A stretch of DNA of 64,000 nucleotides from Allium sativum (GCA_030737875.1 CM060926.1:319026922-319090921); one strand, 5' to 3'. Positions 35,831 to 49,157 are shown, counted from the first letter of the stretch. Made by a program: numbers and translations. Notes: generated from the sequence alone by a model not told the origin.

Positions 35831-36460
35831 TTCATGAATAAAAATGACATGTTCATTAGAATTTGTTTAGAGATTAAAAATTATATTTTTAATGTATTTA
35901 AGTTTCATTAAAAACATTACATTTACATGTTCATTTTCATAAAAAGAATTATATGTTAAAATAAGATTTGTAACGAAAAATGTTACATTTCGCATGTTAG
36001 CGAAATAAGAAAATATTTATATGTTACTATATGTTTCGTTTTGTTGAAAACATCACTTTAAACATGTCAGCGAAATCGTCGAACAATTTGTATTATATAT
36101 ATATATATATAATATATTAATTAAAATTAAAATTAAACGAATCGCGTGCGGTAGTTTGCGTTTCGGCAATCGTAACTTTAAACGATTATACCGAAAGATC
36201 TGACCGTCAGATTTTCCCAAACCTGGAAACTTAGGTTCACTTTTGAAAAATCTTTCCAACAATGTTAATTTTGTTAAAATCCAAAGATTAGATTTCGAGA
36301 AATGTGTAATTCAAATTTGGATAAAAACAACGCCAGGGCCACGTAACGACCTGAAGCATCGTTAATTAAAATGGGCTATTTTTATATAAATAAAAATAGC
36401 GATAAATCATTATAAAATAATATTAATGAAATGGAATGATTTGAATTATATATATTCGAG

Positions 36461-36558
36461 AATTATTTGAAAAGACCGAGTTCAATCTCATTTCAAATAA
36501 TTATACGATGATTTAAATCGAAGACGTTGAAGACGATGGTTGAAGACCTGCAATCTTC
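36461..36558 (+). other. Structured RNA cassette (C)
   Basis: Stem 1 AATTATTTGAAA (36461-36472) pairs perfectly with TTTCAAATAATT (36491-36502). The inner pair is GAG/CTC (GGG/CCC in B). Stem 2 is CGAT/ATCG (CGAC/GTCG in B). Stem 3 is weak here. Confidence 0.65.
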
Positions 36559-37527
36559 ACATCGAATGGACGACTACTGATACCTTTGATTGGAGATGCT
36601 TCCTTGAAAGAGTTATAGTGGTAGTTGTCCAGACGTACTTGTTGATTGTCTAGATATGTAAGAACATCTCTTCCGTATTGGACATACGGGACGAGGAGTA
36701 AGGTGTCTCCAATTTCGTTCAGACCCAAAACGGACTTGTAAATGGATGTGTGTCTGACATTGGATTTCGTTCTATGTGAATTGATTTCTATTTAATATAT
36801 ATCTGTATGGTGGCGGAGAATTTATTCTCATGCTTAACACCCTTCTTTGAGACGTTCGAGCTTAGAGGTTATATATTGATAGATATCAGTCGCATGGCAT
36901 GGATTGTCAATGTGGCATGCCAAAGATGCAAATGATCAAGGCTTTTGATGAAAAGCAGAGCCTTGTGGTTGATGATCAAAGCATGGCTTTATTTAGCATA
37001 GATTTGTGTGTAGGTGTTACTACGCGAGCCTTACACCCCTGTATGTGTCAAAAACAGAATGAGGATGGAAGGGAGTGCATGTGTTTTTTTCGAGCTAGAA
37101 GTGGTGTCATGGTATGGAGCCCAGACATTTTTACTTACGTGGATGATGGATTTTTACGAGGCCTCGGATATTGGTCGCTACTGGCCAAGTGATAGGTCCA
37201 ATAGGACCGGGAAACGTATTGTTCAGGCATAACTAATCCACTAAAGTATTTGTGGACCGGCCCTCTGCTAATCAGGGTTGCCCGTAGGTGTGATCCTAAG
37301 GCATTTGCTAAAGTGTCTTGAATCGGTGAGGATAATTCCTAGCCTCGACCCATGATGGAAACCCAATTTTCAATACGACATTACGGATTTGATTGTAAAC
37401 CCATATATGGTGACATAGTATATGCTAGCTATTCCGTCTAGGATTGCTACATTTATTTTAAAAATGTTTTAAACTGACTAAACACTAATAATAATATCAA
37501 GTTTTGTACGTATCAATCATGTTTGAT

Positions 37528-37595
37528 CATTATAAGGCAAAACTCTATCCTCCGGTTTGCGTTGCATTATGTGATGGGACTTGAATCTTATAATG
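37528..37595 (+). other. Long stem-loop (C)
   Basis: CATTATAAG (37528-37536) pairs with CTTATAATG (37587-37595) around GGTTTGCGTTGCATTATGTG, the same loop as in family B. Confidence 0.55.
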
Positions 37596-38152
37596 GTTTC
37601 ATTTTCCTGAAAAGCATTGCGTTGTTTTTAAAAAAGATTTACTTATTTTATGAACTGGAAATCCAATGGAGTAAACCCGTTCCGCGTTAGCGGTCTGGTC
37701 CTGTGATTTTCCTTATTATTAGATGAGTTAAGTAAAGATTTCTCATACCAGTCCCATGACTGACTCGTAGTTTGTTTTCACTTGCAAACTCGGTTGCCCT
37801 TATTTTCCACACGGGCAGTCGGGTGGCTTGTTTTGCAGATATTTATTTATTGAGCAGGATTCTAGATCGAATCTTAAAGTTGTGTCTAGATCATTGATAG
37901 TCTTCCACGGTGTTAGTTTATTTAATTCCGCAGCATTGTATTACATTTATTGTAAATTAATCTTCTGTTGTATTATATTTCGATGTACTCTGATATATTC
38001 TGTACTCTGATGTAACAATATTATGATGTAATAAAAATCTTCTGTTGTTGTTCAGATGGGTTGTGCGCCCAAAGTTAGTGAACCGACGATTTCCGACTTT
38101 CAGATAGGCCCTTGCGATTGATTCGGAGGACGGGGATTTCCGGGTCATTACA

Positions 38153-38593
38153 TGTGGTATCAGAGCTTTGTTTAACTCAAATAATTTGGGGTACAACTCA
38201 TTAGAATGGAACAAAAGACTCATCAGTGGTTGGATTAGAAATATCCTACAAAATAATACTCATTAGAGATAGGATCAGTAGTGTCCTAGAATGAGAAAAC
38301 TCGTTAGAGATAGGGTTAGAAATGCGCTAGAATGAGTTCAGAGTGACAAGTTCATAATTAACGTATTTGTGATTATATATAATCCGATTTTAGAAAATAT
38401 GATTTTTGAATATACAAAAGTTATATATATTTGAAAAGCTAATCAACTAATTGATTGATGATTGTGTTGTGTGATTGTTAGTTAAACAAATAAAATTATT
38501 GAAACCAATAAAAGAAGGAAAGTTGAGTTGGTTTATTAAACAACTTTCAGCTCGTTCTTTTTTCGGGGACGAAAAGTTTTAAGTTGGGGAGAT
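38153..38593 (+). other. Internal region of C (441 bp) with PBS and PPT
   Basis: The PBS TGGTATCAGAGC is at 38155-38166 and the PPT AAGTTGGGGAGAT at 38581-38593. The post-PBS stem-loop is present twice in tandem (38259-38295 CTCATT/AATGAG; 38300-38336 CTCGTT/AATGAG). The middle of the family B interior is missing. There is no coding capacity. Confidence 0.92.
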
Positions 38594-39378
38594 TGTAACA
38601 ACCCGGAAAATCGGAATAATTTTAAAAATTAATTTTAAGGAAATTTTGTAAGAAAATGTGTCAAGAATTTAAAATTTCCATTATTAGATTAAGATATTGA
38701 ATTTGAGGAAAAAAAGAAAAAAAAATTATTGAATAAAAAAAGTTTTTAAATAAAATTATGATGTTATTTATGAATGATTTCAAATTTATTTATAATAAAC
38801 AATTTGTAATTATATAAATGGTGATTTATAACAATTAAATTGTTTATGAATAATTGCATGAAAGAATACTCAAAATAGTTATTTTTGATTTGGCTGTGTA
38901 AATCAATTTATGATATTCAATTTGAAATTGTAAGTTTGAATTAGGATTTGAACATAGAGATTTGTACTTGAATTTCTAGTTTGTTTAATTTATTTTGTTC
39001 TTGAAAGATTGAATTAAATTTTATGATTAAATGATTAAATTTGTATTTAATTTAATATTTAAGTTTGTTGATTGTAAGATTACATTTATTGATGGAAAAC
39101 TTAAATCCTAAGATCTAAATGTTGATTGACATTACTCATGTAGGCTCTTGTTTAATGCATATTCTAAATATACAAAGAGGAAAAAAAATAACTTTAAAAT
39201 ATTTCCTCGATTAGATGTTAATAGCAAGGATGTTGTCCTTAAATTCCAACAATCTTTGACTACATGCCAAGGAAGAAAAAATGCCTTAGGAACTTTAATA
39301 AAATCTATTAATTTATATTGAAATATTGATTGAAAATAATGTATAGGTTCTAAATGAAATAATATCTGACAATATATA

Positions 39379-39413
<35 letters not shown>

Positions 39414-39414
39414 T

Positions 39415-39463
<49 letters not shown>

Positions 39464-40604
39464 TTGGCTATCCACTTAAATATTTCGCCTGTCAATTCAA
39501 AATGTGACCGTTAGGAATTCAAAACGTGGATTACATGTTCAAACCTTCATTAATTAGTTAATTCTGAAATGTGAATAGTTGCATCCATTTTTTATGCCTT
39601 CCTCTGTTTGTTATTTCCTTAATAACTACACCATTCCTCTCGATCAAGATTGACGCATTTATTTTATTTGTCCTCCTTTAAATTTACCATATTTCCTTCT
39701 TCTCTTCTTATTTTCTTTTCCATTTCTAACTCATGCAACTTCTCCTTTATTATAAAGTAATGCTTTCCCGTTCAATTGTTTTTAGAGACAATAAATCATG
39801 CATTAATTACATTCCCATTTTCTCTTTCCTTATGTTTTCTTTTGAATCTTTGAATAGGAAATAAACGTTAAATAGATGAACACCTCATCCGTATCAGTTA
39901 ATTTAATTTCTTTGTAACATACAACATACAGATGAACGCCTTTTTTTTCTTTTGAAATAAAAGAATTAAATAGTATTACTAATATATAAATACCCTAATA
40001 TACTAAACCCTAATTCCCCATACAGTAGCCGCCGCCCTTTTGAATAAATCAATGGCCACCTTCTTCAATAATTCGATCTCACTTTTATTCCAATCCTATC
40101 AATGTATTTTGAAACTTATAAAAGCAAAATCGAAGAACTTCATGAGACCGACAAATCAGACAGTTGTGATTGATTTTCATTTGCCAAATCGTGAGAATTT
40201 GGAGTATGAACGTGCTCCGTTTGAAAGCGTTTATCCACGCAAAGGAGGTGCGAGTTGGGAACTATGCTAGGAGATAGTGGCTTTTGCGGAGGTGAATGAC
40301 GTGGAGGCTTCAGATCGGTGGCTACAATATGAAACTGACCAGAAGGATTTTGGAGCTGGTTGATATTTTGATCAAATTAAACGTCTTTAATTTGATTAAA
40401 ATAATCATTTTAATCGATTTCTAAAACCGATCAAGGTAAGAACTCTCTCGCTAAATTCTCTTGTACAGTGATTTATTTTATATTAAACTTCCATATTTTT
40501 ATCAGTATTTAATTATCAAAAATATATGTTTGCTAAAAATATTATTTTTAGCTTATTTGTGAGATCTCTTATTTAAAAATTAAAAATAATTGTTATTGCA
40601 TTGG

Positions 40605-40642
<38 letters not shown>

Positions 40643-43600
40643 TGTTAAGATTCAGTTGTGTGTTGTATGAGATTTGGATTGACTGATTTGTTTGTAGTGA
40701 TCAGTTGGATCTAACTGGATAAGATAGAATTGGATAAAATTGTTAACACAATAAAAATATCTTTTTTTATTGTATATACATATATGTTAGAATTGGACAA
40801 AATCGTTAACACAATAAAAATTTCTTTTTTTATTGTATATACATATATATTAGAATTTGACAAAATTGTTAAAACAATAAAAATATCATTTTTTTATTGC
40901 ATATACATATATGTTAGAATTGGACAAAATTGTTAATACAATAAAAATATCTTTTTTTTATTGTATATACATGTATTATAGAACTTGACAAAACTGTTAA
41001 CACAATAAAAAATATATTTTTTTATTGTATATACATGTATGATAGAACTTGACAAAATTGTTAATACAATAAAAATATCTTTTTTTATTGTACATACATA
41101 TATGTTAGAATTGGACAAAATTGTTAATACAATAAAAATATCTTTTTTTATTGTATATATATGTATGATAGAACTTGACAAAATTATTAATACAATAAAA
41201 ATATCATTTTTTATTATATATCATGTATGATCGAACTTGACAAAATTGTTAATACAATAAAAAATTCTTTTTTTATTGTATATACATATATGTTAGAATT
41301 GATCAAAATTGTTAATACAATAAAAATATTCTTTTATTGTAATATGTAAATGTTGGAATTTGTTAAACAATAAAAATATTCTTTTATTGCAATATGTTAA
41401 TGTTAGAATTTGTTAAACAATAAAAATATTCTTTTTATTGGAATATGTTAATGTTAGAATTTGTTAAACAATCAAAATATTCTTTTTATTGTAATATGTT
41501 AATGTTAGAATTTGTTAAACAATAAAAATATTCTTTTTATTGTAATATGTTAATGTTAGAATTTTTTAAACAATAAAAATATTCTTTTATTGTAATATGT
41601 TAATGTTAGAATTTATTAAACAATAATAGTATTCTTTTTATTGTAATATATTAATGTTAGAATTTGTTAAACAATAAAAATATTCTTTTATTGTAATATG
41701 TTAATGTTAGAATTTGTTAAACAATAAAAATATTCTTCTTATTGTAATATGTTAATGTTAGAATTTGTTAAACAATAAAAATATTCTTCTTATTGTAATT
41801 TGTTAATGTAAGAATTTGTTAAACAATAAAAATATTCTTCTTATTGTAATATGTTAATGTTAGAATTTGTTAAACAATAAAAATATTCTTTTATTCTAAT
41901 TTGTTAATGTTAGAATTTGTTAAACAATAAAAATATTCTTTTTATTGTAATATGTTAATGATGGAATTTGTTAAACAATAAAAACATTTTTTTATTGTAC
42001 ATGTTAATATTAGGATTTGTTTGAATTTGTTAAACAATAAAAATACTCTTTTTATTATAACATGTAAGTCATAGAATTGGACAAAATTGTTTATATAAAT
42101 AAAATTCATTTTATGGTATATATATGAAACATAGAAATTATGTAGACAATAAAATACATCTTTTTTATTGTATATGTGAACATAGGGATTGTCAAGATTA
42201 TTAAACATGAAAAAGAAACATGCTTTAGGGAAAATTGTTGAAACATTAAAAATGATAATTTTTATTGTATATTTAGATTAATTATAAAAAGAAACATGTT
42301 TAAAGAAAATTTGTTGAAACATTAAAAATGATATTTTTAATGTATATGTAGATTCAATATTAAAAAATCATTTTTCAAAAAAATTGTTGAAACATTAAAA
42401 ATGATATTTTTAATGTATATGTAGATTCAATATCAAAAGAATCTTGTTTAGGAAAATTTGCTGAAACATTAAAATAATATTTTTAATGTATATGTAGATT
42501 CAATATCAAAAGAATCATATTTAGCAAAATTTGTTGAAACATTAAAATGATATTTTTAATGTATAAGTTGATTTAAGAGTGCGTTTTTTACAGGTCCCTG
42601 TTATAATTTCAAAATAGAAAAAAAACCGGTCATAAACTTATTGTAAATTAGGTCCCTATTTTCTGAAAATTCATCAAAAAAATATAAAAAAATCATGTAA
42701 ATTCGTATTTGAATAAAACATGTAAACGCTAAAAAATTCAGAACAAAAAATCATCAAATAAGGTGTCAAAAATCAAAAAAACGAAATTTCCAGTTAAATG
42801 CATAATAGTATGCACATATATCATTTTCCTGCATACATCCGTGCTTATTTTTCACTACATTCATCCTCATTGATTTTTCTTCATGCAAATACGTGCATAC
42901 ATGTGTGCAAATAATTGCACACATTTGTGCAGGTTTATTTTCAGATTTTAATCCGAACACAGCTTACGGAAAAATTGCATACATATATGCAATTATCAGT
43001 AATAATTGCATAAATGTATGCAACTTTTTTTTTTCCGTACAATCCTGACATTATTTCCAGATTTTAGAATTTTTTTTTATGAACGAAAGCACATTTTTTA
43101 AAAAAAAAAATAAAAAAGGCGGAAGTATTAAAATAGGGGGCGGGTTTAAAATTTTCAAAACTTTTTTTTATAAATTAGGTCCCTACTTTTAGCCAGTGTG
43201 TTATCCTATAAAAATGTTGCACACATATGTGCATGTTTTCTGAGAAATTTGCACATTTGGATGCAAATAAAAATGAACTGAAATATTAACTTAAATCTAT
43301 GCGCTGGAAGAACTGCAATAATTGCACAATGCATGCAATAAAATCAAAAACGTGAATAATATTATGCATTTAACTGCAGTTTTTTTTTTTTTTTTTGCTG
43401 TTTTCTTCTGTCTGACATTATTTTTGTTGTTTTTTTAACTGAATTTTTTTATAATGCGTAATATATTTTATTACTAATTTACGAATTTTATTTATTTATT
43501 TTAATTATTATTTTATAAGTTTTGAAAACAGGGACCTAATTTATATTAAGTTTATGACCGGATGTGAGCCTAATTAAGTTTCAAAATAGGGATGTGAGCC

Positions 43601-44052
43601 TAATATTCACTTGATTTAATATTAAAAGAATGATATTTAGGAAAATTTGTTGAAACATTAAAATGATATTTTTAATGTATATGTAGATTCAATATCAAAA
43701 GAATCATGTTTAGGGAAAATTGTTGAAACATTGAAAATGATAGTTTTTAATGTATGTTTAGATTTGTTATAAAAAGAAACATGTTTTAGAGAAAATTTGT
43801 TGAAACATTAAAAATGATATTTTTAATGTATATGTAGATTAGGTATTAAAAGAATCATGTTTAGGAAAATTTGTTGAAACGTTAAAAATGATATTTTTAA
43901 TGTATATGTAGATTCAATATCAAAAGAATCATGTTTAGGAAAATTTGTTGAAACCTTAAAAATAATATTTTTAATGTATATGTAGATTCAATATTAAAAG
44001 AATCATGTTTATGAAAATTTGTTGAAACATTAAATGGTATTTGTAATGTATA
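38594..44052 (+). repeat. Right LTR of C, first part (contains a Mutator-like element)
   Basis: It is collinear with 30801 onward: microsatellite 39370-39462, leader 40010-40440, (TA)n 40607-40640, 62-bp array 40730-41330, 51-bp array 41330-42060, 74-bp array 42220-42576 and 43620-44052. The Mutator-like insertion at 42577-43610 has no counterpart in the left LTR. B3 cuts the LTR at 44053, with GTATA as the likely left target duplication. Confidence 0.92.
42577..43610. mobile_element. Non-autonomous Mutator-like element (1,034 bp) with 9-bp TSD
   Basis: The sequence interrupts a 74-bp repeat unit. It is flanked by TTGATTTAA at 42568-42576 and 43611-43619, a 9-bp duplication typical of Mutator-like elements. 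The two ends are inverted: GGTCATAAACTTATTGTAAA near the left end matches the reverse of TTTATATTAAGTTTATGACC near the right end, continuing into TTAGGTCCCT...TTTTC. The outermost 40-50 bases match less well. No transposase frame is visible. The interior is AT-rich and holds several GCATACATATATGC-like palindromes. Confidence 0.8.
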
Positions 44053-44999
44053 TGTAATAACCCGTAAAATGCGAGCCAGTTTGAAATTTTTATTTTGGAA
44101 ATTTTAGCGAATTTTGATTATTTAAAATGAATTATTTTAAATAATATCGACGAGAAATTTATTTTGAACATATAATTCGACGTATATTTTATATACGTCG
44201 TCGTTAGAATATAAATAATTATATATAATTATAAAAGGAATTGAAAATGGCGCGGTAGTTCGATAATTCGATTTCAAACTTCAATTGAATGTACCGGGAG
44301 CAAAACAATCCGGATTTTAGTGAAACCAAAAACATTAGGATCTAATTGACGATATCTTTCCAACGAAGTTAACAAACCGAGATTTCACTTTATAAATGAT
44401 AAGATATGTCCAGTTGAAAATTCTGAATAGTCGCTATGGAATTCAGGCCCTTAAAAATGGACATTTTGCAAATGACCTCGGATTTCGACGAAACCACTTT
44501 TGTTGGGTCCGTGATGTCAAGTTATTGCTAAGTTTCAAATTTCATAATTTTTCGAATCAATATGTGAGCGTGGCAAAGGAAAACGCGTTTGACCATTTCA
44601 GTTGATTTTAATCGACTGGAAATTGGCCATTTTTCTAACGGTCTCAGAATTCGACGAAACTAGTTTTGTTAGGACCGTATCGTCAATACGAAGCTAGAAA
44701 ATATTTTTCGAGAATTTTTAGAGTTAGTATGTGACCCCGGTAATTTGAAATGTACGTTTAAAATTCAATATAGTGATTTAAATGTAAATTCAACGGAAAC
44801 TAATTGAAACGATCGAATCAGCTTGCGATACATATCCCATTGTGTTCGGAATGGGATATTACCCTGGGGACGACAGTCGGTGGGCTCAAAAAGGAGTTCG
44901 AATTTCTAAAGTAACTTTTTGAAGATAAAATTAAATTAAAAATATAAATTAATATATATTCTTCTTTATAATAACCCCCCTTTTTTTTTCCTTCATTTC

Positions 45000-45297
45000 G
45001 AATCAGAATAAAAAAAAAGGAAGAGAACGGAGGGGTGGAGCGGCTTCCTCCACCGCCGCTACCACCACCGAGCATCCAGCGAGACCCCCGCCCCCTAGCG
45101 TTTCCGATCCTCCGCGCCCCCATCTCCTTCCTCTCCCCTTCGAATTGAACCCGATACTCCCTGTAGCCCTAAATCTTCCCGCCGCTCCACCGCATTGCCG
45201 TCGCAACCTCCACCTGCTGGCGCCGCTGGCCCACCGCCGCCCTCCGCGAGCTCCGGAGCCTCCACCAAACCCTAGCGCCGCAGCCCCCCTGTAAGTT
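45000..45297 (+). other. GC-rich leader cassette of the B3 LTR
   Basis: About 300 bp rich in CCGCCG and CCTCCACC in AT-rich surroundings, with AAACCCTAGCGCCGCAGCC and then CCT|GTAAGTTCCC, a strong plant splice-donor match (GT at 45291-45292). It sits about 950 bp from the LTR start, as in B1 and B2, and is unrelated to both. A captured host 5' UTR or first exon is possible. Confidence 0.55.
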
Positions 45298-45734
45298 CCC
45301 TATTGTTTTTTTTTCCTTTAAACTGTTTTTTTTTCTTTTTTCTTTAAACGGATTTTTTTTTAATTACTTTAAAACTGAATTTTTAGTTAGTTAAAAACTT
45401 AATTTTTATTTAGGGAAAAAAACTGAATTTTTAGATTTTTAATAAAAGAAAAATACGATTTTTCATTAGAAGAAAAATTAGATTTTTCAATAGAAAAGAT
45501 GAGATTTTTAAGGTGCGAAGTTTATATTGTTAAATTAGTGAAATTTAGATTTTCTTTGAAAAATATATATATATAACTTTGTTTTAAAATAGAATAAAAA
45601 TATGGTCTTTAACATGTAGAAGATGTGAAAATATAATTTTTACATGATAGACGTAATAAAGGCGAGATCCTTATTTTTAAAAAGTGAAAAGACGATATTT
45701 TTATAAAGGCGAAGTCTATATTTTTATCAAGATG

Positions 45735-45935
45735 AAATCTTTAAATTTAAAAAGGCGAAATCTTTAAATTTAAAAAGGTGAAATCTTTAAATTTAAAAAG
45801 GTGAAATCTTTAAATTTAAAAAGGCGAAAAAAGGCGAAATCTTTAAATTTAAAAAGGCGAAATCTTTAAATTTAAAAAGGCGAAATCTTTAAATTTAAAA
45901 AGGCGAAATCTTTAAATTTAAAAAGGCGAAATCTT
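45735..45935 (+). repeat. 23-bp tandem array, about eight units (B3)
   Basis: The unit is ATCTTTAAATTTAAAAAGGC plus GAA, with GGTG and shortened variants. Confidence 0.92.
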
Positions 45936-45984
45936 TATATAGAAAATAGCGTGATAAAAATATAATTTTTATCTATATAACATA

Positions 45985-46170
45985 GAAGTAAAAATTCGAT
46001 TTTTATATATTGAATAGCAAAGTAAAAATTCGATTTTTATATATTGAATAGCAAAGTAAAAATTCGATTTTTATATATTGAATAGCAAAGTAAAAATTCG
46101 ATTTTTATATATTGAATAGCAAAGTAAAAATTCGATTTTTATATATTGAATAGCATAGTAAAAATTCGAT
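45985..46170 (+). repeat. 34-bp tandem array, five to six units (B3)
   Basis: The unit AAATTCGATTTTTATATATT plus GAATAGCAAAGTAA is the same sequence as in B1 (5747-5868) but in more copies. Confidence 0.93.
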
Positions 46171-49064
46171 TTTTAAATATATGAAGTGATTATAAAAATA
46201 TGATTTTTAAATTGAAAGTGAATAAATAAAAATGTGATTTTTATTTTAAAGACATCGAAATATAAAAATGTGTGATTTTTATATATGTAGTGACTACGGG
46301 CAACGAAGATGACGATGATGCGATAGCGATGAAGATTTCTATCAATGAAGTGCCGTGGAGCTAGGATAGCTTTCGGTGAGAACTTCTCACCTTTCAATTT
46401 CTTTTTCTAGTTATACATATACTAGGATGCAGACGGTGCTTAGTAGCACCCGACACCCGTAATCCACAGACCATGGATGGCTTGTTTGTAAATTGTTTGG
46501 TTGAGTAGTTGGTTAGTTTATTGATTTGAATTGAATTGTTTGGTGAAATGGAATTGATTTGATTGATGTGTGAATGGCGTGGGCCTTCACTAGACCGGGG
46601 ATAAGGCTAGGCCTCGTCCCGTTTCTAGTATCGTGCCATTATGCCGCCGAAATTTTCTAAAATATGTTAGAAAAATAAAAATATCATTTTATTGAATAAA
46701 TGAACTAATAGAAATTCATGTGTTAAAATAAAATGTTTTATCGTTAAAAATATAATTTTTAACGTGAAAGTGAATAAATAAATATTTATAAACAAATCAG
46801 CCGATTTGTTTATATACACTGATTTGACTGATATTGATTGGGTCGATAAATTTTACACATCGCCCAACTGCACAAATAAAATCTGTGTTTGATTGTTTGA
46901 AACCCCACACGGGTGTTGGGATGAAATTTGATGTTCACTCATCCTGATTGATTAAATATGTCGATCGGTCGATTGACAGACTGTTATAAGCGTCAGATAT
47001 CTATATTTGATGCTTATACAGTGTAGTGCACTTTGGTTGATGATTGATTATTTTTCAATACTATTATATACATGTGTTGTATGGAATCCATATAATTAAC
47101 ATTATATGGTGATTGATTGGGCCTCATTCCAATCGGGAAAATAATGAATATTATAAAAGAAAATTCATGTGTTGAATATAAAAATAGTCATGTGTTGACG
47201 AGGTTCATGTGTTGAGTGAAATATTTTATATAATAAAAATTTACATCTTTATCATATTTAAAATTAGAACTACTTCCCAGTAGAAGTCTAATTAAAAATC
47301 AAACGATAGATACCATAGTTTTATAAAATATTTTACATAACAAAAATAGTGATGTGTCGACAGTACTCATGTGTTGAGATTAGTCGTGTGTTGAAAAAAA
47401 AATATATAGATTCATGTGTTGAATGAGATAAATATTCATTTGTTGAATAAAATAAAGAAGTTGTGAAAAATATAAAGCCGTGTTGATTAGTTTTGCGCCA
47501 TTTTGACGTGAGCGATATTTATATCGATTTTATTCGTTGTATAATGAATTGAAAACGATTTCGAAATGAATTGAATTGAAAACGATTTCGAATTGAATTG
47601 AAAACGATTTCGAAATGAATTGAATTGAAAACGAATTCAAATTGAATTGAAAGTGAATTGAAATGAATTCAAATTGAATTAAAATTTGAATTGAATAGAA
47701 ATGAATTTAAAAACGAATTTATAAAGAAGAATTCAATTTTGATTTGAATTGAAAAGAAAGTTGAAATTGCTTTTGAAACAATTTTGAAACGATTTATAAA
47801 ATTCGTTTTAAATAGAAATCGACGAAATATATATTATATATATTATATATATAATATAATGGCCTGAATAGAACGCGCCGCGCCGCTCGTGAATTTCGAC
47901 CATTTATTTCAAACGGACATTGCGGGAGATCCGACCGTCGGATTCTCCTAAAACCGGAACCGTTGGGTTCGTATCGAAAAGAGCTTTCCAATGAATATTA
48001 GAAATTTGAAATCTAACGGTTGGATTTGGAATTATGTCTAAATCAAATTCGAAAAAGGTCGCTGTAAGTGCAATTCGATGGCCGTTGTTGGAAATCGACT
48101 GTACGGGCCTTGATAAAATTATTAAAAATATCTATAATTTGTGTAAAATTATAATATGTGAATTGGAAAGAATTGGGCTGGAAAATTCCACATTTGAATA
48201 GGTAAAAATAGATTTCTATCGAAATGAACTAGTTTTGAACTAGAATTAAAATCAATTTATTTTTGAAATAAATAAATTGAATTTGAAAGTGATTTTGAAA
48301 ATAATCAATAATTTCCAATACGTGGATTGGACTGGAGCTGAATCGAAATTATCTTCGGGATATTTCGATGTTGGATTTCGTGACTATACAGATATTGTTA
48401 TGGGAATTTGAAAGATATATTTAATATCGTTATTTCCAATACGATATTTGTTGGTTTCAGAATTTGGTATTGAATATAAGTCGATATATTTTCTATTCAG
48501 AGCCTTGTATTTAATATCAAATGTGATTTGGGTTTATCGTGAATCGTGTTTTAGATGACATTGGTTCTTTAACCCAGTTAAAAACAGGATATTGATTTTT
48601 GAAAAGATTAAAACTAAGTGGAGTTTTAAAGAAATCTTTAATTAGATTAAAATGTGAATTGATAATTTAAATTATCAAATTTGAAAGGTGATCGAGAATG
48701 GAGTACCACCAGTTTTGCTCCAAAGCGATAGTTAAATCTTTAATTGGATTTGAACGTGAAATGGTAATTAATTTTACCGATAACACCGTGGCGTTAGAAA
48801 TGGAGTATCACCAGTTTTACTTCATGGGATATATAGGTTGGGATTGGGAAATAAACTAAATAATTACTTCGGTGTGGTTCGTCAATCCCGACTAGTTTGA
48901 AATGATATCCAAAGGAAGATTAAAGAATAAATTTAGAAGAATTTATCTTTGATAAAATTAATGGGAACCTTTCCCTAAGAATGTGATTTTGTGAATAAAA
49001 GAATATTCTGAATTGGAATGAGGCGTTTGTGGTGTTTGTGTAACATTCGTTTATTATATACGTG

Positions 49065-49157
49065 GGTTATTCAGAAAGGCCGGGTTATACCCATTCTGAA
49101 TAACCGATTCGACGAGATGTCGAAGATGAAGACGGTGGTTGAAGACCGGAAGTCTTC
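49065..49157 (+). other. Structured RNA cassette (B3)
   Basis: GGTTATTCAGAA (49065-49076) pairs perfectly with TTCTGAATAACC (49094-49105). The outer G-C pair replaces the A-T of the other copies. The inner pair is GGGT/ACCC, stem 2 CGAC/GTCG and stem 3 GAAGAC/GTCTTC. Confidence 0.65.

Larger units (their letters stand above)
30801..38152 (+). repeat. Left LTR of C (7.35 kb)
   Basis: It runs from TGTAACAATCC to CCGGGTCATTACA. It contains a (TA)/(TG) microsatellite (31575-31670), a leader segment (32215-32640), three tandem-array zones (32930-35810), a unique stretch with the ATCTGACCGTCAGAT hairpin (36197), the structured cassette (36461) and the block conserved with B (36440-38152). Its ends form a long inverted repeat. 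Confidence 0.93.
30801..44052 (+). mobile_element. C: giant-LTR element with a 441-bp interior, right end hidden by B3
   Basis: The left LTR (30801-38152), a 441-bp internal region (38153-38593) and a right LTR (from 38594) are visible until B3 interrupts at 44053. The remainder is outside the window. It inserted into the D LTR; the likely left TSD is TTGAC at 30796-30800. The two LTRs differ visibly (about a dozen changes in the first 65 bases), so C is older than B1. The architecture and several conserved blocks are shared with family B. Confidence 0.9.

Noticed and set aside
42577..43610. Helitron or solo-LTR origin for the 1-kb insertion
   Set aside because: It has a 9-bp target duplication and inverted ends, no TC...CTRR termini, no TG...CA ends and no 5-bp TSD.
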